NCBI GenBank assembly: GCA_020634035.1
Contig: JACKCM010000002.1
Location: 682,001 to 746,000, forward strand
DNA length: 64,000 nt
Direction: 5' to 3'
Source of the DNA: Candidatus Obscuribacterales bacterium
GTDB lineage: Bacteria; Cyanobacteriota; Vampirovibrionia; Obscuribacterales; Obscuribacteraceae
Under the pieces are notes generated by a model. The model ran no database searches. It was given only the letters and a program-made list of their open reading frames with translations, and had not been told where the DNA came from. This document shows positions 49,835 through 58,271 of the stretch, piece after piece; within the stretch, counting starts at the first letter, position 1; each line of letters begins with the position of its first letter. A program made the position numbers and the translations under genes.

Positions 49835-52800
49835 TCAGTGCGAGCGAGAATAAGGGGTGCTGGCCGAGCCTGTGGCTTGCTCCCAGTAAGAGATGCTTTT
49901 GTGATATTCCTGGAGGCTTTTGATATCGAGCGAGCCGCCTTGCAATGAGCCGATGGCAGAAACTATCGCTCTTGCTCCTGCAAGCGTGGTAACCACCGGC
50001 GTTTTGTAATTGAGTGCGGCCCGTCGGATGGTCTGGTCGTCACTACGGGCGGTTCTACCAGACGGAATGTTGATGATCAGTTTGATCACGCCGTTCTTAA
50101 TCTGGTCGATTAGATTGGGTCTTCCTTCTGAAACCTTGTTGGTCAGCTTGATAGGAATTCCTGCCGAAGAGATGGTGGCGGCTGTTCCTCTGGTGCCTAT
50201 CAACGTAAATCCAAGCTGATAAAGATTCTGGGCTATCGGTACGATCTCATGCTTGCTCGAGTCGGTAACCGAGATAAACACCGAACCCGAGTCGGGCAGA
50301 GACTGTCCGGCTGCAATCTGGGCTTTGGCGTAGGCAAAATCGAAACGGCTGGCGATACCCATGACCTCACCGGTGGAGCGCATCTCAGGACCCAGTGATA
50401 TAGAGGCTCCCGGAAAGCGATCGAAGGGGATGACCACAGACTTGACGGCCACATGGGGTGGAATATGTCTGGGAGAGAGTCCCAGTTCCGAGAGCGTTTT
50501 GCCGACCATAACCCCTGTGGCCATGCGGGCCCAGGGCACTCCGGTAGCTTTTGATACGAAGGGAATAGTGCGACTTGCCCGGGGATTGACCTCGAGAATA
50601 TAAAGTTCGTTCTCTTTGACCGCAAACTGAATATTCATCAAGCCTTTGACTTTGAGCTCTTTTGCCAGTTTGAGAGTGGCGGAGCGAATCTCTTCGATGA
50701 TGTTGAGCGGAATCGTCTGGGTAGGCAAAACACAGGTGCTGTCTCCAGAGTGAATACCTGCCTGCTCTACGTGTTCCATGATTCCGGCAATAATAGTCGC
50801 CCTGCCATCGGATATGGCATCAACATCTATCTCGACAGCATTCTCTAGAAACTGGTCGATGAGGATCTCTATCTTGCCTGAATGGAAGCCGGAGTCGAGC
50901 CAGTTTTCTAAATCGTCCTGGTTATAGATAATCTGCATGGCCTGACCGCCCAGCACGTAGCTTGGCCGGACAAGAACAGGATAACCGACATTGGTTGCTG
51001 CCTTGACCACCTCTTCGCGACTGGTGGCTAGCGCTCCGGAAGGCTGTTTCAGACCGAGCTTGTTGATCATTTTGCCGAAACGGGCCCGGTCTTCTGCCTT
51101 ATCTATAGAATCGGTGGAAGTGCCCAGGATCTTGATGCCGTGCGCCTCGAGCCCTTTTGCGATTTTCAAAGGAGTCTGACCGCCGAGCTGGACAATAACT
51201 CCATCAGGCTTTTCCTGCCTGGCGATGTTGACCACGTCTTCCAGGGTGAGCGGCTCGAAATAGAGACGGTCGGAGACGTCATAATCGGTGGATACTGTCT
51301 CGGGATTAGAATTAACCATTATCGACTCATAGCCGAATTGTTTCAGGGCGAGACTGGCATGGACACAGCAATAATCAAATTCGATCCCCTGACCTATACG
51401 ATTGGGACCGCCGCCCAGGATCATTACCCGCGGTTTCTCAATGGCAGGAATCTCGTTCTCTTCCTCGTAGGTCGAATACATATAAGGAGTGAAAGCCTGG
51501 AATTCTGCCGAGCAGGTATCGACTATCTTATAAGAAGGGGCCAGTTCGAACTCCAGCCTTCTTTTCTCAAGATCATCCAGGGAGACAGATAATGCATCGG
51601 CCAGCTGCTGATCGCTGAAACCGTTGCGCTTCATCTCGAGAAAAGTCTCTTTATCCAGTTTATCGAGGCTTTTCACATTCTTGCGAAAATCCCGGTCCAT
51701 CTCATAAATTTCATAGAGTTCGTTCAGGAACCAGGGATCGATGGCGGTCAGGTCATGGACCTCTTCTACCGAGATGCCGTTGGTATATGCTCCGAATATG
51801 TCGGTGATGCGATGGGGGCTCGGTTTGGCCAGGCGACTGCGCCATTGCCAGAAATCAGCCTGTTCTCTCTTCTTGACCGACGAAAATCCGGAAAGTCCCA
51901 ACTCCAGCCCTCTAAGAGCTTTCTGAACCGATTCTTTAAAGGTTCTGCCGATGGCCATCACCTCTCCCACCGAGCGCATCTGGGTGGTGAGGGTCGTATC
52001 TGCCCCTTTGAACTTCTCGAAATTGAAGCGGGGGATTTTGGTGACCACATAATCTAAAACCGGTTCAAAGGATGCCGGGGTATTGCGGGTGATGTCGTTG
52101 GAGATTTCATCGAGGGTGAGCCCCACCGCCAGCTTGGCGGCTATTTTGGCAATCGGATAGCCGGTAGCCTTACTGGCTAGTGCAGAAGAGCGAGAGACCC
52201 TGGGGTTCATCTCGATAACCACCACTTCTCCGGTATTCGGATTGATACCGAACTGGATGTTGGAGCCGCCGGTGTCCACACCCACGGCCCGAATAGTTTT
52301 GATGGCTGCGTCACGCAGCTCTTGATACTCTTTGTCGGTCAGAGTCTGCACCGGTGCCACCGTTATCGAGTCGCCGGTATGAACTCCCATGGGGTCGAAG
52401 TTCTCGATGGCGCAGACGATTACGACATTGTCCACGCAGTCACGCATCACTTCGAGCTCTATCTCTTTCCAGCCCAGAACGCTCTGTTCCAGCAGTACTT
52501 CTCTGACAGGGCTTGCATTGAGGGCGTTAAGAGCCAGTTCTCCCAGCTCTTCGATGTTGTAGGCCACACCCCCGCCGATTCCGCCCAGGGTGAAGGCAGG
52601 ACGAGCGATTATTGGAAAACCTATCTCTCTGGCTATATCTTTGGCTTCTTGAATGTTGCGGGCAATCCCCGATTCTGGGACATTCAGCCCTATCTCAATC
52701 ATCTTATCTTTGAAAAGATCCCGGTCTTCAGCCAGCTTTATGGCGTTGAGCTTGGCTCCGATAAGCTCGATGCCGTGTCTTTCTAGAAATCCGGATTCGG

Positions 52801-53107
52801 CTAATGCCACTGCCACATTCAGGGCTGTCTGTCCTCCCATGGTAGGAAGAACGGCATCGGGTTTCTCTTTGAGAATGATTTTCTCGGCGATTTCCGGGGT
52901 GACCGGCTCTACATAAGTACGATTGGCTACTTCCGGGTCGGTCATGATCGTCGCCGGGTTGGAGTTAATCAGGACGATTTCGTAGCCTTCGTCCATCAGG
53001 GCTTTGCAGGCCTGGGTTCCTGAATAGTCGAATTCGCAGGCCTGACCTATGGTGATAGGACCTGCGCCAAGAACAAGAATCTTCTTTAAATCTGTACGCT
53101 TGGGCAT
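49835..53107 (-). CDS. carB: carbamoyl-phosphate synthase large subunit
   Basis: Makes carbamoyl phosphate from bicarbonate, ammonia (from CarA) and two ATP for arginine and pyrimidine synthesis. The 1090-residue protein shows the duplicated layout. The first ATP-grasp half (about 1-400) has 'ILVLGAGPITIGQACEFDYSG'. An oligomerisation part follows, then the second half (about 555-935) with 'MILGGGPNRIGQGIEFDYCC'. The C-terminal MGS-like allosteric domain (about 935-1075) has GTRGTAATI and 'INIPSGRTARSDDQTIRRAA'. No carA is next to it. The divergent gap carries a strong palindrome (53180-53199). Confidence 0.97.
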   Translation of the reverse strand: MPKRTDLKKILVLGAGPITIGQACEFDYSGTQACKALMDEGYEIVLINSNPATIMTDPEVANRTYVEPVTPEIAEKIILKEKPDAVLPTMGGQTALNVAVALAESGFLERHGIELIGAKLNAIKLAEDRDLFKDKMIEIGLNVPESGIARNIQEAKDIAREIGFPIIARPAFTLGGIGGGVAYNIEELGELALNALNASPVREVLLEQSVLGWKEIELEVMRDCVDNVVIVCAIENFDPMGVHTGDSITVAPVQTLTDKEYQELRDAAIKTIRAVGVDTGGSNIQFGINPNTGEVVVIEMNPRVSRSSALASKATGYPIAKIAAKLAVGLTLDEISNDITRNTPASFEPVLDYVVTKIPRFNFEKFKGADTTLTTQMRSVGEVMAIGRTFKESVQKALRGLELGLSGFSSVKKREQADFWQWRSRLAKPSPHRITDIFGAYTNGISVEEVHDLTAIDPWFLNELYEIYEMDRDFRKNVKSLDKLDKETFLEMKRNGFSDQQLADALSVSLDDLEKRRLEFELAPSYKIVDTCSAEFQAFTPYMYSTYEEENEIPAIEKPRVMILGGGPNRIGQGIEFDYCCVHASLALKQFGYESIMVNSNPETVSTDYDVSDRLYFEPLTLEDVVNIARQEKPDGVIVQLGGQTPLKIAKGLEAHGIKILGTSTDSIDKAEDRARFGKMINKLGLKQPSGALATSREEVVKAATNVGYPVLVRPSYVLGGQAMQIIYNQDDLENWLDSGFHSGKIEILIDQFLENAVEIDVDAISDGRATIIAGIMEHVEQAGIHSGDSTCVLPTQTIPLNIIEEIRSATLKLAKELKVKGLMNIQFAVKENELYILEVNPRASRTIPFVSKATGVPWARMATGVMVGKTLSELGLSPRHIPPHVAVKSVVIPFDRFPGASISLGPEMRSTGEVMGIASRFDFAYAKAQIAAGQSLPDSGSVFISVTDSSKHEIVPIAQNLYQLGFTLIGTRGTAATISSAGIPIKLTNKVSEGRPNLIDQIKNGVIKLIINIPSGRTARSDDQTIRRAALNYKTPVVTTLAGARAIVSAIGSLQGGSLDIKSLQEYHKSISYWEQATGSASTPYSRSH

Positions 53108-53157
53108 GGATGATAAAACCGGTTCGCTAGATAGGGGCTAGTTTACACGGATGAATA

Positions 53158-53177
53158 CGGGCTTCGTCCATAGCCCG
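53158..53177. promoter_or_regulatory. inverted repeat CGGGCT-N8-AGCCCG in the carB leader region
   Basis: Perfect 6-base arms at 53158-53163 and 53172-53177, lying 51-70 bases upstream of carB. It could form an mRNA hairpin in the carB leader. There is no T-run, so it is not a terminator. Confidence 0.35.
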
Positions 53178-53179
53178 GA

Positions 53180-53199
53180 ACAATATTCACGAATATTGT
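53180..53199. promoter_or_regulatory. palindrome ACAATATTC-N2-GAATATTGT, candidate operator
   Basis: Perfect 9-base arms around two bases, 73-92 bases upstream of carB and about 155 before the hydrolase gene. The length, symmetry and AT-rich core are typical of a dimeric helix-turn-helix repressor site. The regulator is unknown. Confidence 0.55.
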
Positions 53200-53353
53200 C
53201 CTCTTGTTAAATCTTGAAGCGAAAGAGCAGATTTTAGGATATTTGGTTTTAAAGAGACAGATAACTTGGTAAGTGATGTAAAGAAAGTTCCCACGGACTT
53301 TTTGAACGTCTTTTCAACGTCCCGATTCCCGAATCCCGACCGAATAACAGACT

Positions 53354-54517
53354 ATGGCAACCAAATCGAATCTCAAAACTTTGGCCCCTTTTTCAATTAA
53401 GAGCCTGAAGGCTTTTGATTTTTCCGTTTTTATAGCGGTCTTTTCATTGCTTCTTTTTGCTCCTCAATCAGGATGGGCCGAAGTCGAACGACAGACCGAC
53501 GCCCAGCTCGACGGGCTGCCGCATTCTCATCTGAATGTCTGGCTGGACCGAAGTGTCGAGCATAAGGGAGTGATTGTCGCCATGCATGGCTTGATAATGC
53601 ACGGCGGTGTTTTCGACACCGTCGCTTCAAGTCTGGCGGAGAAAGGTTTCATCGTAATGGCTGCGGACATGCGTGGCTATGGCCGCTGGAAACCGGAACT
53701 GGTCGAGCGTGTGCTTGCCGCAAGAGATAATTCGTCTTCAGATTTGAGCGTCAAAGTAACTGAGGAAGGCGAAGATATAAAAGATCTGACCGAGGAACCC
53801 CTGGTGCTGGAGGAGAGTGACTCCTTTCTTAAAAGCCGCTCCCGGGTTCGTTATCAAGAAAGCTTCAAAGATTTATTGGCTCTTACCCGGGCTGTGGACC
53901 AGAACTATCCTCAATTGCCTGTTTTCTTGATGGGAGAGAGCATGGGGGCAGGCATGGCTATTCATGTAGCCGGTGAAGCTCCGGAATGTGTGGATGGCAT
54001 GATCCTCTCCAGTCCGGCCATAAAGAAAAAGATTAACCTCGCTCCCCGTATTCTTCTTGATGCAGCAAGATTTTGTCGACATCCTCATAAACCGGTGGAC
54101 TTGAAGCCTTATATCCTCAAGTTCTCCTCGGAAGATCCTCTGATCGCCCGTTCCTGTGCCGGGGATCCGCTTGTGCGCAAAAGTCTCAGGCCAGGAGACT
54201 TGTTACGCACATCCCAGGAGATTGGACGCAACATCACTTATGCCGACCTGGTTCCGCCCGAAGTTCCTGTTTTGATTATTCAAGGGGACCGAGATCGGAT
54301 GGTTAAATCGAACGGGGTGGTGACGCTTTTGCAAAGGCTCAAATCAAAGGACCAGACAGTGAAATGGTTCCCGAACAAAGGCCATCTGTTGCTTGAAACG
54401 CCCTATGTCACCGACGAGACAATGGATGTAGTCACTGGCTGGCTCAATCAGCATGTCCAGGAGTTTGAGAAGGCGCCGGGATCGCTCAGCTCTCTAGCAG
54501 TTCAAAATCCTCGCTGA
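53354..54517 (+). CDS. exported alpha/beta hydrolase (monoacylglycerol-lipase-like)
   Basis: A 387-residue serine hydrolase with a signal or anchor (about residues 22-40, FDFSVFIAVFSLLLFA). The catalytic triad is visible: Ser in FLMGESMGAGMA (G-x-S-x-G, about 200), Asp in IQGDRDRMV (about 315), and His in NKGHLLLETP (about 343). 'VIVAMHGLIMHGGVFDTVASSL' holds the oxyanion region and 'MAADMRGYGRW' follows, like lysophospholipase or monoglyceride lipase. An acidic insert (about 120-160) precedes the nucleophile. The substrate is probably a lipid ester. Its 3' end overlaps the converging gene by 32 bases. Confidence 0.87.
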   Translation: MATKSNLKTLAPFSIKSLKAFDFSVFIAVFSLLLFAPQSGWAEVERQTDAQLDGLPHSHLNVWLDRSVEHKGVIVAMHGLIMHGGVFDTVASSLAEKGFIVMAADMRGYGRWKPELVERVLAARDNSSSDLSVKVTEEGEDIKDLTEEPLVLEESDSFLKSRSRVRYQESFKDLLALTRAVDQNYPQLPVFLMGESMGAGMAIHVAGEAPECVDGMILSSPAIKKKINLAPRILLDAARFCRHPHKPVDLKPYILKFSSEDPLIARSCAGDPLVRKSLRPGDLLRTSQEIGRNITYADLVPPEVPVLIIQGDRDRMVKSNGVVTLLQRLKSKDQTVKWFPNKGHLLLETPYVTDETMDVVTGWLNQHVQEFEKAPGSLSSLAVQNPR

Positions 54518-55013
54518 GGTAGACATCTTTCAGCTCAAGGTAGTTGCGCCAGTTCGCTTCGAACTTTTTTAGGTCTCTTTGATGGAGCTTTCGCACTACC
54601 CTTGCTGGAATACCCATGACCAGGCTATCCGGTGGAATCACCGTGCCCGGCGCTACCACCGCACCAGCTGCCACAAGGGAGCCTCGACCAATCCTGGCAT
54701 CATCGAGAACCACCGCACCGATACCTATTAAGCAATCATCCTCCACTGTACAGCCATGAAGAGTGACGCCATGACCGACCGTGACCCGGTCGCCCACCAC
54801 AACAGCAAACTCTCTGGTGACATGGAGTATGCATGTGTCCTGGATATTTGATTGCTGTCCGACCTCTATCGAGTTGATATCAGCTCGGATTACAGTCTTG
54901 AACCAGATGCTCGCCCCTTCTTTGATGATCGCATCACCGATGATTACGGCATCGGGGGCGATATAGGCGGAATCGGCTATCTGAGGTTGCAGGTTCTTGA
55001 ATCTGTATTTCAT
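54486..55013 (-). CDS. gamma-carbonic-anhydrase-family protein
   Basis: A 175-residue left-handed beta-helix protein of the gamma-CA/YrdA/PaaY family. Hexapeptide repeats run through the protein, and the three zinc histidines sit in NIQDTCILHV, TVGHG and TLHGC. The C-terminal helix has 'PARVVRKLHQRD'. Some members hydrate CO2; others have lost activity, and the sequence alone does not decide. The C-terminal coding region overlaps that of the exported hydrolase on the other strand. Confidence 0.92.
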   Translation of the reverse strand: MKYRFKNLQPQIADSAYIAPDAVIIGDAIIKEGASIWFKTVIRADINSIEVGQQSNIQDTCILHVTREFAVVVGDRVTVGHGVTLHGCTVEDDCLIGIGAVVLDDARIGRGSLVAAGAVVAPGTVIPPDSLVMGIPARVVRKLHQRDLKKFEANWRNYLELKDVYLSEDFELLES

Positions 55014-55209
55014 CTGAGATCTTTCATCTGGTTCATCTGGGTTGCGGACAAACTATACAACAGTTAACAGAAGAGACTTTCCTTTGATCCGAAACCAGGG
55101 CTTGATCGCTGGCAGATTTTCTGTTGTTGAGAGCGCTCGATCCCGCCAATGACGGGAATTTCTGTCGTCAAGGTGTTAAAATAAGCAACCAGGATTTAGG
55201 AGATTTGTT

Positions 55210-55509
55210 ATGCCTGTTTATGAACAACCGATGCGCAAACTTCTTGGAACTCTGTCTCCTACGATTACCTGGCTGAAAGAACAAGGTTCTGTCGACGTCT
55301 CCGCAGTGCCCGATGACCACATTGATGCCATCAAGCAGCTTGAGCGCATCGGCATAGTTCACAAACGCAATAACCGCTGCTACGAACTGCAAAAAATCAG
55401 GCTCAAAAAGCTGATGGGCAATCTCGGTATGGATTCGCTCAATAATGAAGGATCCTCTCCCAGTCCGTCTCTTTTTCCGGACGCGCCCACCACACCAGAT
55501 CTGAATTAG
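55210..55509 (+). CDS. small protein, possibly winged-helix-like
   Basis: A 99-residue protein without a signal peptide. Residues about 5-70 (ITWLKEQGSVDVSAVP, IDAIKQLERIGIVHKRNNRCYELQK) read like a compact winged-helix domain: helix, helix, then a beta wing ending in YEL. That is inferred from pattern only. The C-terminal 25 residues are Ser/Pro-rich and disordered. AGGAG lies 8 bases before the ATG. It precedes mutS2 by 56 bases on the same strand. Confidence 0.6.
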   Translation: MPVYEQPMRKLLGTLSPTITWLKEQGSVDVSAVPDDHIDAIKQLERIGIVHKRNNRCYELQKIRLKKLMGNLGMDSLNNEGSSPSPSLFPDAPTTPDLN

Positions 55510-55565
55510 TTTCAGCCGACTCTGTCAATTTTGACAGGCTGGAAAACCCGCCATCAAGGTGAGAT

Positions 55566-58019
55566 TTGGACACTTTGGATAGATTGGATATGCGCTCTTT
55601 GCGCTCTCTTGAATGGGAGCGTATCAAAGCATTTACTGCAGCCGAGGCACTATCACCGGTGGCAAGAGAATGCTGCCTTGAATTGCCCCTCGAAACTGAT
55701 CACGAGTTGGTTGAAAATCTGCTTTTGCAGACCGAAGAAGCACGCTTTCTGGTCGACAATGGTGCTGACCCCATAAACGACAGGATCCCTGACTTGCGTA
55801 GCATACTAGCTACGGTGTCAGCCGGAGCTCGCCTTACCGTCGAAGAGTTGAATCAGACTAAGGATGTGCTTGTGGTAAGCAGAAAAGTAAATGCTTCTCT
55901 GCGTCTACTCTCTAAAGAAGACTTTCCTAAAATCGCTGCTTTCGGAGATAGAATCACGGTTCTTGATGATCTCAGACGCGAACTGGAATCCAGTCTTGAT
56001 GAGAAGGGCGGTATCAGGGACAGTGCCAGTTCGGAACTTGCTTCGATTAGAAAGAGCATCCGCAAACTGCATGCCGACATCAAAGATGAACTCGGCCGGC
56101 TTATTCACTCTTCTCAGGTTGCAAAAGCTCTTCAAGAGACGATTATCACCCAGAGAAATGGACGCTATGTTTTGCCTGTATCGGCCAATAAACGCAACTC
56201 TGTTAACGGCATCGTCCATGATACCTCTCAATCAGGCTTGACCGTATATATCGAGCCTATCTCTATTGTCGAGCCATCCAATAAGATTCGCATTCTGGAG
56301 GCTGACGAAGTAAGAGAAATAGAGAGGATTATCGATACTCTCTGTCTTTTGTGTCGAGAAAATGTCTCACTTATCTCTTCTAATTTCGAAGTCCTTACCG
56401 AACTTGATGTCATCCAGGCAAAGGCGAGAGTCGGCATCAAATACGGCGGCATCAAACCGGAGATAAGCAGAGATGATCGCATTGAGCTGATTGAATCGAA
56501 GCATCCCCTTCTTGTTCTGCAGGGTGGTGATGTGGTGCCCAATTCTCTGGTGCTCGGCGGTGATCAGACATCCAGAACCCTGGTCATAACCGGACCTAAT
56601 ACCGGCGGAAAGACCGTGCTCTTGAAGCAAATCGGCCTTATTGCTCTGATGCTTAAGGCCGGTATGCTGGTGCCCGGACTGGACGGAACCAGATTGCCGA
56701 TATTCGAATGCATCTGGTCCGATATCGGTGACGAACAATCGCTCGAGCAGAGCCTTTCGACCTTTTCTTCGCATCTTCAGAACATAGTCACCTTAGTAGA
56801 ATCAGCTAAATCCGGTGTGCTTATTCTCCTTGATGAAATCGGTGTCGGCACGGACCCCTCCGAAGGGGCTGCGATCGCCAGGGCTGTCCTGGAGCATCTC
56901 AATGCCTCCGGGGCTCTGACTGTGACGACTACGCACTATACCGATCTCAAGCTCCTGGCTTATTCGGAAGAGGGCTTTGTAAACGGCAGCCTCGAGTTCA
57001 ATGAAGCCACTTTCGCCCCCACATACAGACTGAGGCTGGGGGTGCCGGGCAGCTCAAAAGGTATTGTTATTGCCCGTCGTCTTGGACTAAGCCCTGATGT
57101 GGTGGCAAGAGCGACGAATTTGATTGAACTCCAGGGCGAAGACCTTGCCCGGGTGATGACTGAACTCGAATCCAGGCTATCTGAAATTCTAGAAAAAGAA
57201 AAAGCTCTGGAAGAAGAGTTAGAGAGGCAACGGAGCCTGGCAGAAGGTCTGGAGGCGGCAAAGTCGGATTTCGACAGGAAGAAGAGTCGCCTGATAGAAG
57301 AATACAGGGACAAATTGACAGAAGGTCTGGAAGCTGCCGAAGAGAAAATCCGGGCTCTGACCAGGGAGTTGCAGAGTCAGCCGAGCTTGAAAAAGACCCA
57401 GGCTATGAAGGACAAACTGGTTGAACTGAAGCGTGATTTAGATTGGGTGGAAGAAGAAGCGGCTCCTAAGGGTAAAGCCGCCGCTGTTTTCGATCCCGCC
57501 GGTCTCAGCCGGGGCGATCGGGTGAGAGTGCTTTCTCTAAATCAACCTGGTTCAGTGGAAGAGGTGATTTCTACAAGCGGTGATCAATTTATCGTCAGTG
57601 TTCTGGTCGGCACCATGAAAGTGAAAGTACCGGCTCGCGATCTGGCACCGCTTTCTAATAATGCCGCATCATCCGGTGGCAGAGGGCATCTGAAAAAACG
57701 GACGCAGAGAAGAAAGAGCGCTGCAGCCTCGGCTCCTGTGGTGCCTGCTCGGGAGTTGGAGGAATTTATTCGCACATCCAACAACACTCTTGATCTGAGA
57801 GGTAAGCGGGTGGAAGAGGCACTTACCCTGGTCGAAGAGTTTCTCGATGGGGCTCTGATAAGCGGGATGAGCCCTCTTATGATCATTCACGGGCATGGCA
57901 CCGGAGCGATAAAGAAAGCTGTGCGGGAATACATGAAGACTTCCCGCTATGTCAGATCTTATCGGCCGGGAGAGATGCACGAAGGGGGAGACGGGGTCAC
58001 GGTTGTGGATGTCAAGTGA
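55566..58019 (+). CDS. mutS2: endonuclease MutS2
   Basis: MutS2 is an ATPase with an Smr nuclease-like domain; in bacteria it acts on branched DNA to limit recombination and on collided ribosomes. The 817-residue layout is complete: N-terminal core (about 1-290), Walker A GPNTGGKTVLLK (about 343), Walker B LLDEIGVGTDPSEG (about 421), a His-containing TTTHYTDLK, a coiled coil (about 520-620), a KOW-like region, and the Smr domain (about 735-817) with TLDLRGKRVEEAL and HGHGTGAIKKAV. TTG start with AAGGTGAG close upstream. The HflX gene at 16.7 kb is another ribosome-rescue factor. Confidence 0.95.
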   Translation: MDTLDRLDMRSLRSLEWERIKAFTAAEALSPVARECCLELPLETDHELVENLLLQTEEARFLVDNGADPINDRIPDLRSILATVSAGARLTVEELNQTKDVLVVSRKVNASLRLLSKEDFPKIAAFGDRITVLDDLRRELESSLDEKGGIRDSASSELASIRKSIRKLHADIKDELGRLIHSSQVAKALQETIITQRNGRYVLPVSANKRNSVNGIVHDTSQSGLTVYIEPISIVEPSNKIRILEADEVREIERIIDTLCLLCRENVSLISSNFEVLTELDVIQAKARVGIKYGGIKPEISRDDRIELIESKHPLLVLQGGDVVPNSLVLGGDQTSRTLVITGPNTGGKTVLLKQIGLIALMLKAGMLVPGLDGTRLPIFECIWSDIGDEQSLEQSLSTFSSHLQNIVTLVESAKSGVLILLDEIGVGTDPSEGAAIARAVLEHLNASGALTVTTTHYTDLKLLAYSEEGFVNGSLEFNEATFAPTYRLRLGVPGSSKGIVIARRLGLSPDVVARATNLIELQGEDLARVMTELESRLSEILEKEKALEEELERQRSLAEGLEAAKSDFDRKKSRLIEEYRDKLTEGLEAAEEKIRALTRELQSQPSLKKTQAMKDKLVELKRDLDWVEEEAAPKGKAAAVFDPAGLSRGDRVRVLSLNQPGSVEEVISTSGDQFIVSVLVGTMKVKVPARDLAPLSNNAASSGGRGHLKKRTQRRKSAAASAPVVPARELEEFIRTSNNTLDLRGKRVEEALTLVEEFLDGALISGMSPLMIIHGHGTGAIKKAVREYMKTSRYVRSYRPGEMHEGGDGVTVVDVK

Positions 58020-58255
58020 TTAATTCTGCAATCACAGACTCTATCTCTCATTCAGGATTTCAGTCTTCGAATCTGTCCAGAAATCGCCGGAACCGTATAA
58101 ATATCCAGCATGATGTCCTAATTGCCCCTGGCGATGATCCGCTAAAAGATTAAATATGATGGGATTCCCGGCTTTCTACGTGGTTTTCCCACTTACATAT
58201 AAGGGAATGATCTTTAAGCTAGTCATATGGACTGACAGGCAGCAACACTTCGAGA

Positions 58256-58266
58256 AGAGGTCCTCT
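58256..58266. promoter_or_regulatory. palindrome over the SD of the giant ORF
   Basis: AGAGG-T-CCTCT, with AGAGG as the only SD-like element for the ATG at 58272 (11 bases away). A 1-base loop cannot fold as RNA, so it may be chance or a DNA site. Confidence 0.25.
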
Positions 58267-58271
58267 CCCAA

